A stretch of 22,082 nucleotides of DNA, taken from an uncultured Anaerolineae bacterium. Its GTDB lineage: Bacteria > Chloroflexota > Anaerolineae > Anaerolineales > Villigracilaceae. The notes beneath the pieces are model-generated. The model was not told where the DNA came from. It did no database searches and worked only from the letters and a program-made list of their open reading frames with translations. Both the position numbers and the translations under genes were made by a program. Below, piece by piece: positions 1-6,690 of this stretch. Position 1 is the stretch's first letter, and the number at the start of each line of letters is the position of its first letter. The stretch covers positions 1-22,082 of the forward strand of contig CAINXK010000327.1 of the NCBI GenBank assembly GCA_903854805.1, written 5' to 3'.

Positions 1-68
1 AGCCCGAGAGCGTCGAAACCTGGGCCAAGATTGGCAGTAGTGGCGGGGACTTTGACGTGAATTTTCAT
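1..68 (-). CDS. thrB: Homoserine kinase, N-terminus only (runs off the left edge)
   Basis: Only the first 22 codons are inside the window. They read MKIHVK followed by VPATTANLGPGFDALGL, which closely matches the start of the GHMP-family homoserine kinase, where the strand and loop PATxANLGPGFDxLGxAL form the first conserved block. The enzyme phosphorylates L-homoserine with ATP in threonine biosynthesis in the cytoplasm. The start is chosen at 68-66 because an AAAGGA ribosome site lies a few bases upstream. Its upstream DNA is short: an insertion sequence begins 90 bases from the start codon, so its original promoter region may be altered. Other GHMP kinases are possible, but this motif is typical of ThrB. 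Confidence 0.85.
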   Translation of the reverse strand, partial: MKIHVKVPATTANLGPGFDALG

Positions 69-274
69 TTTCAATCCTTTTGTGCAGTTTTCGGAGCGAC
101 CTGCCTGGAGCTGGTTCTTTCATGGAACCCAGGCGCCAGGTGCGCGCTAAATATTAGCCTAAGAGTGCTATGAAAAACCCTTCAATAAAGGGAACTTGAA
201 CCTTACAAACCGACAATAAAGACGGCTGTGGGTATGAAAGCTCAGGCAACTTGCGCCAGGGCATCCTTCGCCCG

Positions 275-294
275 ACAGGCGCCTGCCTGTTTTG
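275..294 (+). terminator. Short hairpin with T run near the left end of the insertion sequence
   Basis: ACAGGC (275-280) and GCCTGT (285-290) form a 6-bp GC-rich stem with a 4-base loop, followed by TTTT. Read on the plus strand this resembles a weak intrinsic terminator that would stop outside transcripts entering the element antisense to the transposase gene. On the minus strand no T run follows. Confidence 0.35.
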
Positions 295-301
295 AGAATG
301 C

Positions 302-1930
302 TTACACCATCAAGGCGTTCATTTGCACCTCATGCACTGGAGTTGGAATGATAATCAAACAATTGTCTCGAATTTGAGACAGCTTGAAGATACGCTTGAG
401 GTTAACCGCGGTTGCTAACCACAGACGCTGTAAACGGCGTTTGGATTTTCCGATGTAGCGGGTATCGCGTAACCCGTGAGAAACCAATTCGGCTTGTTTC
501 CCTTCGATGCGAGGGCGCAAACGGTAGAGTTTTTTGAACTCGTCGGTTTCCTGGCGTTGACGCGCTTCTCGTAGGTAATTTTCAAAGAAAGATGTGCTGA
601 TGGTGCGTCCGGTTGTCTTGCTGCGAACGCAACGAGAGAATAAAGGACATTTTTCGCAAATACTGCGGTCGAAAACGAAGTTGAAGGCTTTGCGTTGCTT
701 GTCATCGATCTCAACGCTTTTGGCGGAAACGGTGTGGCCTTTTGGACAAGTAGCGGTTTGGGCTTGCTCATCAACACAAAAGGCAGATTTATCTATTTCC
801 GAATCGGTAGGTCGGCGAACGGGTGAAACCAAATCAATCGGATAGCCTGGATGTTCAGCACAATCGGCACGATTCTGACCTGAGCCATAAGCGCCATCGC
901 CCAAGACACGCTCAACCGTCACACCGATATTTTCTTCGATACGAGTGATGGCAGGCAGCAGGTCTTGTCCATCGCCGAGCGGAGCAGCCAAATCTTCAAT
1001 GTCTACGATCAGTTCGCTGGCTTGGTCTGTACAGGTTGTGACCTTATGCCCGTCGAACTTCTTGGAAGCGCTTTTGCGTCCGTGCCGCATCTCGTCATCA
1101 TACAAGCTGATAAAGCGGTCCGGTGCAGTGCCTTTTCCGATTTTGCAACCGCCATCTGATGTATGCTCAACATCGTCGCCCAGGATTTTGCTGATCATCC
1201 AACCCAGACTGCGCACATCGGGATCTTCGACCTGTTGCAGTGCTAATTCCAGCGTAGCTTCGCTATCCGTAACCAGTTGCTTGAGTTGTGCGTTGCGCAC
1301 CGCAACATCACTCCAGTCTATTTCTGCTTTGCGATCCTGATCAACGTACGTCGTCAACAGCTTTTCGATCTCCACGGAACAGCCTTGGCGCTTGCCGGGT
1401 AGATGGTAGCCCATTGTCTTGAGCAACTTGCGAATACCTTTGCGCAACAAGGTGTAGGTATCTTGCGTTGCCCCAGCGCCTGCTGCGTTCGTGCTGTCAA
1501 TCAACATGGTTACTTTGTCAGCCAAAAAACCTTCTTCGCGGGCAACTTTCAAGAGGCGGTCAAATGCATAGCGCTCTTTACCATGTTTTACCAGCCGGGT
1601 CCGAAATACACTCAAGCTGGATGGATCGAAACCAGCGTAGTCCAACGGCAGGTTCAAAGCGACTTTCCAGCGCATATCATAAAGTACTCGCTCTACTGCT
1701 TCGCCATCCGAAACATCATCGTGAAATTCGAGCAGTAACACTCCAGACATCATTGATGGAGGCAGGCTTGGTCGTCCGTTGTCTAACGTGTACATCTCTT
1801 TCAGATCATCATCGCGCAATAACTTGCCGTTCAATTTGCCCATTCGCCCATAGAACGAGTCGGCGGGAACACGGTGAGGTAATCCAATTGCATCAAATAG
1901 GCTGGCTTGAGCTTTGCGTTTTCCGAGCAT
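302..1930 (-). CDS. IS1182-family DDE transposase
   Basis: A 542-residue transposase that cuts and joins the ends of the surrounding insertion sequence. The likely catalytic triad is D145 (in LIDSTNAAG), D345 (in LGDGAYGSG) and E476 (in LRPRIEGKQAEL), the YR-IEG context typical of IS4/IS5-like DDE enzymes. A cysteine cluster (C395 in CPKGH, then C425, C428 and C434) sits between the second D and the E, as is usual in the IS1182 family. The N-terminus has the helical block with GRPSLPPSMM that these proteins carry before the catalytic core. A ribosome site AGGAG lies 8 bases before the ATG at 1930. The reading frame is intact and full length, so the element may still be active. Confidence 0.93.
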   Translation of the reverse strand: MLGKRKAQASLFDAIGLPHRVPADSFYGRMGKLNGKLLRDDDLKEMYTLDNGRPSLPPSMMSGVLLLEFHDDVSDGEAVERVLYDMRWKVALNLPLDYAGFDPSSLSVFRTRLVKHGKERYAFDRLLKVAREEGFLADKVTMLIDSTNAAGAGATQDTYTLLRKGIRKLLKTMGYHLPGKRQGCSVEIEKLLTTYVDQDRKAEIDWSDVAVRNAQLKQLVTDSEATLELALQQVEDPDVRSLGWMISKILGDDVEHTSDGGCKIGKGTAPDRFISLYDDEMRHGRKSASKKFDGHKVTTCTDQASELIVDIEDLAAPLGDGQDLLPAITRIEENIGVTVERVLGDGAYGSGQNRADCAEHPGYPIDLVSPVRRPTDSEIDKSAFCVDEQAQTATCPKGHTVSAKSVEIDDKQRKAFNFVFDRSICEKCPLFSRCVRSKTTGRTISTSFFENYLREARQRQETDEFKKLYRLRPRIEGKQAELVSHGLRDTRYIGKSKRRLQRLWLATAVNLKRIFKLSQIRDNCLIIIPTPVHEVQMNALMV

Positions 1931-1999
1931 GGCGGCACTCCTAGCGGTTGGATTGCCTTATTTTTACCCGATTTTCTCGCTGCTGAGGAGGGTCCAATC

Positions 2000-2029
2000 T
2001 TGACCACTTTTTCAGCAGACTCTTAGGAT
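2000..2029 (+). promoter_or_regulatory. Possible hybrid outward promoter across the right end of the insertion sequence
   Basis: TTGACC at 2000-2005 (5 of 6 to the -35 consensus) lies inside the element end. TAGGAT at 2024-2029 (4 of 6 to the -10 consensus) straddles the element junction at 2027. The spacer is 18 bases. Transcription would start near 2036 and read into the small membrane protein at 2064 and the cation ATPase. Promoters formed at IS ends in this way are well known; here it is inferred from sequence alone. Confidence 0.4.
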
Positions 2030-2063
2030 TTGTTCTGGATCACTTTCTCGAAAGGAGATTCCC

Positions 2064-2348
2064 ATGTTCAACCCTTCAACGCATCAGCCTCGTTTTCCAT
2101 TTTTTCGGCGACTTTTTCGCAAAAAATATGCGGGACTTTGGAAGCCTGCCGTAGTCACAGGTGCAGGCGGCACGGCATTGGTCATCTGGTTCGAGGAGAT
2201 TATCGCCTTTAGCACAGAGATCCTGGCGTTGATTTTCCTGCCCATTCTGGCCGGGGCAATTTACCTGCTGGATATTTTGATTTTCAAATCTCGCATGCCT
2301 CGGCGCGAGGATTTAGAGACCCCCACTGACCAAGGAGCAAAAAAGTAA
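2064..2348 (+). CDS. Small two-segment membrane protein of unknown function
   Basis: A 94-residue protein, not recognised. It has a basic N-terminus (FFRRLFRKKYAG) followed by two hydrophobic stretches at about residues 26-45 and 50-72 and a charged C-terminal tail, so it is probably a small inner-membrane protein with both ends in the cytoplasm. AAAGGAG precedes the ATG at 2064 at good spacing, which makes this the preferred start. It ends 4 bases before the P-type ATPase gene, so the two are almost certainly co-transcribed, and it may be an accessory or regulatory peptide of that pump. The insertion sequence ends only 36 bases upstream, so its native promoter has been displaced. Confidence 0.75.
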   Translation: MFNPSTHQPRFPFFRRLFRKKYAGLWKPAVVTGAGGTALVIWFEEIIAFSTEILALIFLPILAGAIYLLDILIFKSRMPRREDLETPTDQGAKK

Positions 2349-2352
2349 GCCT

Positions 2353-5031
2353 ATGCAAACCAAACCCTGGCACAGCCAAACTACCGATGAAGCCTTTGCG
2401 CAACTCGGCAGCCAGCCTGGCGGCTTGAGCCAGGCCGAGGCGTCGAACCTTCTGGGACAATACGGTCCCAATGAACTGCAAGCCGCCCACCGCGTTTCAC
2501 CCTGGGAAATCCTGCTGGAGCAGTTCAAGAATGTGTTGATTTTGATTCTGCTGGGCGCAACCGCGATTTCGCTGTTTCTTGGTCACGGGATCGAATCCGT
2601 TGTCATCGCCGTCATCGTCTTGTTCGCCGTAGTGCTCGGTTTTGTGCAGGAATACCGCGCCGAACGTGCCATCGAAGCCCTCAAGCAGATGGCCGCTCCC
2701 ACCGCCACTGTTCTACGCGAGGGAGTGGAAGTCAAAATCCCGGCCAAAGACCTGGTTCCGGGCGATGTAATTTTCCTGCACACCGGCGACCGTGTCCCAG
2801 CGGACGCGCGCCTGCTCGAAGCAATCAACCTCCAAGTGGAGGAGGCCGCGCTAACTGGCGAGTCGGTTCCGGTGGAGAAGCACATCAAAGCCTTGGAAAA
2901 TTCCGACTTACCAACGGGCGACCGCAAAAACATGGTCTACGCCGGAACGGCCGTGACTTACGGACGTGGGCGGGCGCTGGTCGTGGAAACTGCCATGCAA
3001 ACCGAGTTTGGCAAAATCGCCCAAATGCTTCAGGAGGTCGAAACTGGCCGTACACCGCTTCAGCAAAACCTGGATAAGGTAGGTTCTGTTCTGGCGCGGG
3101 CGGCATTTGTGGTCGTTGCGCTCATCGTTGCCCTGGGATTGTTTCGCGGGCAGCCCTTCGTTGAAATGCTCATCTTTGGCATCGCCCTGGCGGTGGCCGT
3201 TGTGCCTGAAGCCTTGCCCGCCGTCGTCACCATTTCGCTGGCGATTGGCGTGCAAAAAATGGTCAAACGCAACGCGCTCATCCGTCGCCTGCCTGCGGTG
3301 GAAACGCTGGGCAGCACATCGGTGATTTGTTCGGATAAAACCGGCACGCTGACCAAAGACGAAATGACCATCCGTAAAATTTTTGCGGTGGGAGAAATGT
3401 TCACCGTTTCAGGGGCGGGGTACGCCCCCGAAGGCGTTTTTTCGGTGAACGGCGGCAGCCCGTCCGACCCAACGCCGGGACTGCGTCAAATGCTGTTAGC
3501 TGGGGTACTGGCCTCGGATACGACCCTGGTGCAACTTCCAGCCGGGGGTTGGGAGATTAAAGGGGACCCCACTGAAGGGGCGTTGGTTGTCGCCGCGCTC
3601 AAGGCCGGGATGCAAAAAGAAGCTCTCGATGCCGAAAATCCCCGGGTGCAGGAAATCCCCTTTTCATCCGAAACCAAACGCATGACCACCCTGCATCAAA
3701 CATCTGAGGGTGTGGTTGCCTACGCCAAAGGCGCGCCGGAAGTGATTTTGGAAAGCTGTGACTGGCAGTTGACGCACGAGGGGCTGAAACCGCTGGATGC
3801 TACTGACCGCAAAAAAGCGTTGGAAATCGCGCAAGACCTGGCGGGTGAGGCGCTGCGGGTCTTGGGGATTGCCTCGAAGCTGAACGCCACGCTCGAAAAC
3901 GCCCAAACCGGAATGACCTTTTTGGGCCTGGCCGGGATGATTGACCCGCCGCGCCTGGAGGCCAAAGCGGCGATTGCTATCTGTGCCGAGGCAGGTATTC
4001 GCCCGGTGATGATCACCGGCGATCATCCGCTGACGGCCCAGGCGGTGGCGCGTGAATTGGGGTTGCTGGTTAACGGCGGGCGCGTGGTGACTGGCACAGA
4101 ACTGGAGGCTATGACCGAAGAGCAGCTTCATCGTGAGGTGGAGAGTATCAGCGTCTATGCGCGTGTTTCACCGGCGCACAAACTGCGCGTGGTGACGGCC
4201 TGGCAGGCACGTGGGCACATCGCCGCGATGACTGGCGACGGTGTCAACGATGCCCCGGCGTTGAAAAAGGCCGATATTGGGATTGCGATGGGCATCACCG
4301 GCACGGATGTTACCAAGGAAGCCGCCGCCATGACCCTGACCGACGATAATTTTGCCTCGATTGTGGCGGCGGTCGAGGAGGGGCGCGGCGTTTTCGGCAA
4401 CATCAAGAAATACCTGATGTACCTGCTCTCCTCGAATATCGGTGAAATTGGGTTGATGGCAGGTGCGGCGTTGTTAGGGCTGCCGCTGCCGCTGACGGCG
4501 GTGCAAATCCTGTACGTTAACCTGGCGACCGATGGTTTGCCCGCGCTGGCGTTGGCAGTGGACCCACCCGAAAAGGATTTGATGAAGCGCAAGCCCCGTA
4601 ATCCAAGTACGGGCATTTTCACCCGCCCGGTGGTGACGCTGATGCTGGTGGGCGGTCTCTGGTCAACGCTGATTAACCTGGGATTGTTCGTTTGGGCGCA
4701 GAATTCCGGGCGCAGTTTGGAAGAAGCCATGACGATGACCTTTGTCTCGCTGGTGTTGATTCAATTTTTCAAGGCCTACAACTTCCGCTCAGACCGGCTT
4801 TCGGTGCTGGATCAGCCTTTTGCCAACCAGTGGCTGAATCTGGCAGTGGGCTGGGAACTGGTTTTGCTGGTGCTGATCATTTACGTTCCGTTTTTGCACG
4901 AAGCTTTCAGCACGTATGCCCTGCCACTTGTGGATTGGCTGATTGTCTTTGGGCTGGCCTTCAGTGTCATGCCTGTGCTGGAAATCGCCAAATGGATGGA
5001 GCGCCGAGGCTGGTTTGGAAAGGTGGAGTAA
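2353..5031 (+). CDS. P2A-type Ca2+-transporting P-type ATPase (SERCA/PMCA-like)
   Basis: An 892-residue ion pump in the inner membrane that uses ATP to export Ca2+ (possibly also Mn2+). In order: N-terminal cation-ATPase domain, actuator domain with TGES (168-171), M4 with PEALP (285-289), phosphorylation motif DKTGTLT with D328 as acceptor, nucleotide-binding domain, hinge TGDGVND (627-633), then M5-M10. The Ca2+ ligands of SERCA are matched: E286 in M4 (SERCA E309), N695 and E698 in M5 within SSNIGE (N768, E771), and N723, T726 and D727 in M6 within VNLATDG (N796, T799, D800). That is strong evidence for Ca2+ rather than Cu, Zn or K pumping. Length is usual for the family. The gene lies between two small membrane protein genes with gaps of 4 and 1 bases. 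A small residual chance is a Mn2+-preferring PMR1-like role. Confidence 0.92.
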   Translation: MQTKPWHSQTTDEAFAQLGSQPGGLSQAEASNLLGQYGPNELQAAHRVSPWEILLEQFKNVLILILLGATAISLFLGHGIESVVIAVIVLFAVVLGFVQEYRAERAIEALKQMAAPTATVLREGVEVKIPAKDLVPGDVIFLHTGDRVPADARLLEAINLQVEEAALTGESVPVEKHIKALENSDLPTGDRKNMVYAGTAVTYGRGRALVVETAMQTEFGKIAQMLQEVETGRTPLQQNLDKVGSVLARAAFVVVALIVALGLFRGQPFVEMLIFGIALAVAVVPEALPAVVTISLAIGVQKMVKRNALIRRLPAVETLGSTSVICSDKTGTLTKDEMTIRKIFAVGEMFTVSGAGYAPEGVFSVNGGSPSDPTPGLRQMLLAGVLASDTTLVQLPAGGWEIKGDPTEGALVVAALKAGMQKEALDAENPRVQEIPFSSETKRMTTLHQTSEGVVAYAKGAPEVILESCDWQLTHEGLKPLDATDRKKALEIAQDLAGEALRVLGIASKLNATLENAQTGMTFLGLAGMIDPPRLEAKAAIAICAEAGIRPVMITGDHPLTAQAVARELGLLVNGGRVVTGTELEAMTEEQLHREVESISVYARVSPAHKLRVVTAWQARGHIAAMTGDGVNDAPALKKADIGIAMGITGTDVTKEAAAMTLTDDNFASIVAAVEEGRGVFGNIKKYLMYLLSSNIGEIGLMAGAALLGLPLPLTAVQILYVNLATDGLPALALAVDPPEKDLMKRKPRNPSTGIFTRPVVTLMLVGGLWSTLINLGLFVWAQNSGRSLEEAMTMTFVSLVLIQFFKAYNFRSDRLSVLDQPFANQWLNLAVGWELVLLVLIIYVPFLHEAFSTYALPLVDWLIVFGLAFSVMPVLEIAKWMERRGWFGKVE

Positions 5032-5032
5032 A

Positions 5033-5206
5033 GTGAAACTTAAAAGCAAGCGTGCTGCGATGCCTGTCAATGCGCAAAGCCAGATCAAAAGCGAAGCTGA
5101 GCCCAATTTCAAAACCTGGCGGCAAACCGGGCTGCGCTTGGTTGCGGTTTTCCTGATCATTGTTTTTCTCGCCAGCGAGTGCGCGGCATTAATGCCTGTG
5201 CAATAG
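5033..5206 (+). CDS. Small single-pass membrane protein, GTG start
   Basis: A 57-residue frame starting at GTG 5033, one base after the ATPase stop, with the ATPase's last codons (GGTGGAG) serving as ribosome site. The first half is basic and polar (KLKSKRAAMPVNAQSQ), and one hydrophobic segment (about residues 37-52, LRLVAVFLIIVFLASEC) follows near the C-terminus. An in-frame ATG lies further upstream at 4943, but it sits within the ATPase gene, so the GTG start is preferred. Tight coupling to the ATPase suggests a small accessory subunit of the pump; nothing recognisable supports a more specific role. It could also be a chance open frame. Confidence 0.5.
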   Translation: MKLKSKRAAMPVNAQSQIKSEAEPNFKTWRQTGLRLVAVFLIIVFLASECAALMPVQ

Positions 5207-5272
5207 CGAGTTGGCATTCTCAATCAAAAATTGGTTTTCGTCGATCAGGCCCAAAAATTTGAAAACCTGATG

Positions 5273-5321
5273 TATAATAGAGGTAACAATTGAACATATA
5301 CTCAGTTGTTACCTCTATTAT
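5273..5321 (+). promoter_or_regulatory. Perfect 16-bp inverted repeat with -10 box; probable ArsR-type operator
   Basis: ATAATAGAGGTAACAA (5274-5289) is repeated inverted as TTGTTACCTCTATTAT (5306-5321), a perfect match over 16 bp with a 16-base spacer. TATAAT at 5273-5278 overlaps the left arm and could be the -10 box; no good -35 is visible at the right distance. Inside the spacer, TGAACATATACTCA (5291-5304) has the TGAA/TCA dyad style known for SmtB/ArsR operators. The ATG of the repressor gene at 5320 overlaps the right arm. A repressor bound here would block its own promoter, so autoregulation is likely. Confidence 0.7.
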
Positions 5322-5631
5322 GACAAGCCTACCTTCAATTCCGATCCTCGACGAACACACTGCCGCCCATGTGGCAGAACTCTTCCGCGCCTTCAGTGAC
5401 ACCAGCCGGGTGCGCATCCTTTCGGCAATTATCGAAAAGGAGGCGAATATTACAGCGCTGGCTGAAATGGTGGGAATCACCGAATCTGCAATTTCGCACC
5501 ACATGCGTGGGCTGCGCCAAATGCATATCGTCCGGGCGCGCCGGGATGGTAAAGAAGTCTTTTACAGCGTGAATGACCCACATATCATCGCCCTCTTCCA
5601 GCAAGGAGTCAGGCATGTTCAAGAGGACTGA
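5320..5631 (+). CDS. ArsR/SmtB-family metal-sensing repressor with alpha-5 zinc site
   Basis: A 103-residue winged-helix repressor (start ATG 5320; an in-frame TTG at 5290 would add 10 residues). The HTH is ITALAEMVGITESAISHHMRGL, with the wing around RRDGKEVFYSV. The C-terminal helix has D86-x-H88-x10-H99-x2-E102, the same spacing as the alpha-5 metal site of SmtB (D104, H106, H117, E120) and close to CzrA. The alpha-3 cysteine pair of arsenic and cadmium sensors (CVC) is absent. It should therefore be a homodimer that leaves DNA when Zn2+ (or Co2+/Ni2+) binds. Neither possible start has a good ribosome site, so the message may be leaderless or translated from a short leader. It overlaps the next gene by 17 bases, so they share a transcript, and it probably controls the cation transporters around it. 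Confidence 0.88.
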   Translation: MTSLPSIPILDEHTAAHVAELFRAFSDTSRVRILSAIIEKEANITALAEMVGITESAISHHMRGLRQMHIVRARRDGKEVFYSVNDPHIIALFQQGVRHVQED

Positions 5632-5872
5632 TGTTTTGTTTTTGTTAATTCTCGTTGGCATTGTGATCGGCTTACTCTCGGCGCTCGCGCCAGTTTCAGA
5701 TTTCGATCATGATGGGAATTTGGATTCACTCGTGACAGAGGGCCTGATCCTGCTCCCGGTCTTCTCTGCTGTTATCGGGCTGTGCTGTCTGTTGACCAGA
5801 CTCCCCGTTGACGGTTTCGCCGTTTTGCAACAGTTTTCTCCCCTGATCGTTCCCCCTCCTATCTCAGCTTAA
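5615..5872 (+). CDS. Small membrane protein with EF-hand-like DxDxDG loop
   Basis: An 85-residue protein, not recognised. The start at 5615 is chosen because AAGGAG lies 6 bases upstream; the gene overlaps the end of the repressor gene by 17 bases. Two hydrophobic segments (about residues 6-24 and 41-61) flank an acidic loop, DFDHDGNLDSL (about 28-38). The loop has the D-x-D-x-D-G start of a calcium-binding EF-hand or dockerin loop, with L at position 8, but position 12 is V rather than E or D, so binding may be weak. The loop most likely faces outside the membrane. Next to cation pumps this could be an ion-sensing or accessory peptide. The function is inferred only. Confidence 0.65.
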   Translation: MFKRTDVLFLLILVGIVIGLLSALAPVSDFDHDGNLDSLVTEGLILLPVFSAVIGLCCLLTRLPVDGFAVLQQFSPLIVPPPISA

Positions 5873-5969
5873 TCGCCAGTCTCTGGCATCTCCCTGTCAG
5901 GGATGGATTCTGCCTATTTAACAGTGCAGATCGTTTTTGTTTTGCTAACTTGCGTTTCAGGAGAGAGCT

Positions 5970-6656
5970 ATGAAGAAAACAATTTCAACTTCCCAACTCA
6001 TTCGCATGGTGCTTGGACGCACCAGTGGGTTTTTCATCGTTCTTGGGCTCCTGTTTTTTATCCCGGCCGGCACCTGGAGATTCTGGCAGGCTTGGATGTG
6101 GCTGGCGACCATGATTTCACTGATGCTGGTCACTCTTAATTATCTATTGAAAAACGATCCGACCTTGCTGGAACGCCGGATGCGGATGCGCGAACGCCAA
6201 AGCCAGCAGCAAAAGATTGTTGCTGTTTCGGGGGTTTTCCTTTTGCTCTCCTTCCTCCTGCCGGGGCTAGATCAGCGCTACGGGTGGTCACAAATGCCAG
6301 CCTGGGTCGCCGTACTGGGGGATGGAATTGTGGCCGCGGGATACCTGATGGTGCTCTGGGTTTTCAAAACCAACACCTACACCTCGCGGATTATTGAAGT
6401 GGAAGCCGGGCAGAAGGTTATCTCATCCGGTCCGTATGCCATTGTGCGCCATCCGATGTATGTGGGTGCGTTTTTTACCTATGTATTTTCACCCCTGGCG
6501 CTTGGTTCCTACTGGGCTGTCCTGCCGGGATTGATGATTCTGCCAGTGTTGATTTTTCGCATTCTCCACGAAGAACAGCTCTTGCTGCGTGACCTGGATG
6601 GCTACCGGGCTTACACCGAAAAAGTGAAATATCGCCTCCTACCAGGCATCTGGTAG
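5970..6656 (+). CDS. Isoprenylcysteine carboxyl methyltransferase (ICMT)-like membrane methyltransferase
   Basis: A 228-residue polytopic membrane protein with about five or six hydrophobic segments. The C-terminal part has the ICMT/PEMT-type SAM-binding block: GPYAIVRHPMYVG at 154-166, then a membrane segment and HEEQLLL followed by YRAYTEKVKYRLLP at the end. Family members transfer a methyl group from S-adenosylmethionine to a lipid or a protein carboxylate at the membrane. The bacterial substrates are mostly unknown, and no prenylated protein target is evident here. The start at 5970 has AGGAGAG 5 bases upstream. It lies between the repressor pair and the second P-type ATPase (34-base gap), so it seems part of the cation gene cluster. 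Its link to ion transport is not clear from sequence. Confidence 0.82.
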   Translation: MKKTISTSQLIRMVLGRTSGFFIVLGLLFFIPAGTWRFWQAWMWLATMISLMLVTLNYLLKNDPTLLERRMRMRERQSQQQKIVAVSGVFLLLSFLLPGLDQRYGWSQMPAWVAVLGDGIVAAGYLMVLWVFKTNTYTSRIIEVEAGQKVISSGPYAIVRHPMYVGAFFTYVFSPLALGSYWAVLPGLMILPVLIFRILHEEQLLLRDLDGYRAYTEKVKYRLLPGIW

Positions 6657-6690
6657 GTCAAGTCAAAATCAACCTCAAAGAGGAAAAATA

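Larger units (their letters stand above)
158..2027 (-). mobile_element. Complete IS1182-family-like insertion sequence, about 1.87 kb
   Basis: The ends are imperfect terminal inverted repeats. The left end begins CCTAAGAGTGCTATGAAAAA (158-177) and the right end, read inward, begins CCTAAGAGTCTGCTGAAAAA (2027-2008), with 16 of 20 positions equal. One transposase gene fills most of the element on the minus strand, leaving 144 bases between the left end and its stop codon. The 4 bases outside each end differ (TTAG and ATTT), so no clear target duplication is seen; the 5-base flanks ATTAG and ATTTG differ at one position. The size fits the IS1182 family. It sits between two divergent genes and does not break a recognisable coding region. 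Confidence 0.85.

Noticed and set aside
594..1944. Plus-strand open frames inside the transposase gene
   Set aside because: They run antisense to an intact transposase with catalytic residues in place and show no domain of their own.
153..2032. Target site duplication around the insertion sequence
   Set aside because: The 4-base flanks TTAG and ATTT differ; a 5-base near match (ATTAG/ATTTG) has one mismatch and is too short to be convincing.
3664..4131. Long open frames on the minus strand inside the P-type ATPase genes
   Set aside because: They are shadows of strong plus-strand coding regions, with no ribosome sites and no recognisable domains.
5259..5278. TTGAAA and TATAAT as a complete promoter before the repressor
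   Set aside because: The two boxes are only 8 bases apart, far too close for sigma-70. Only the -10 box was kept.
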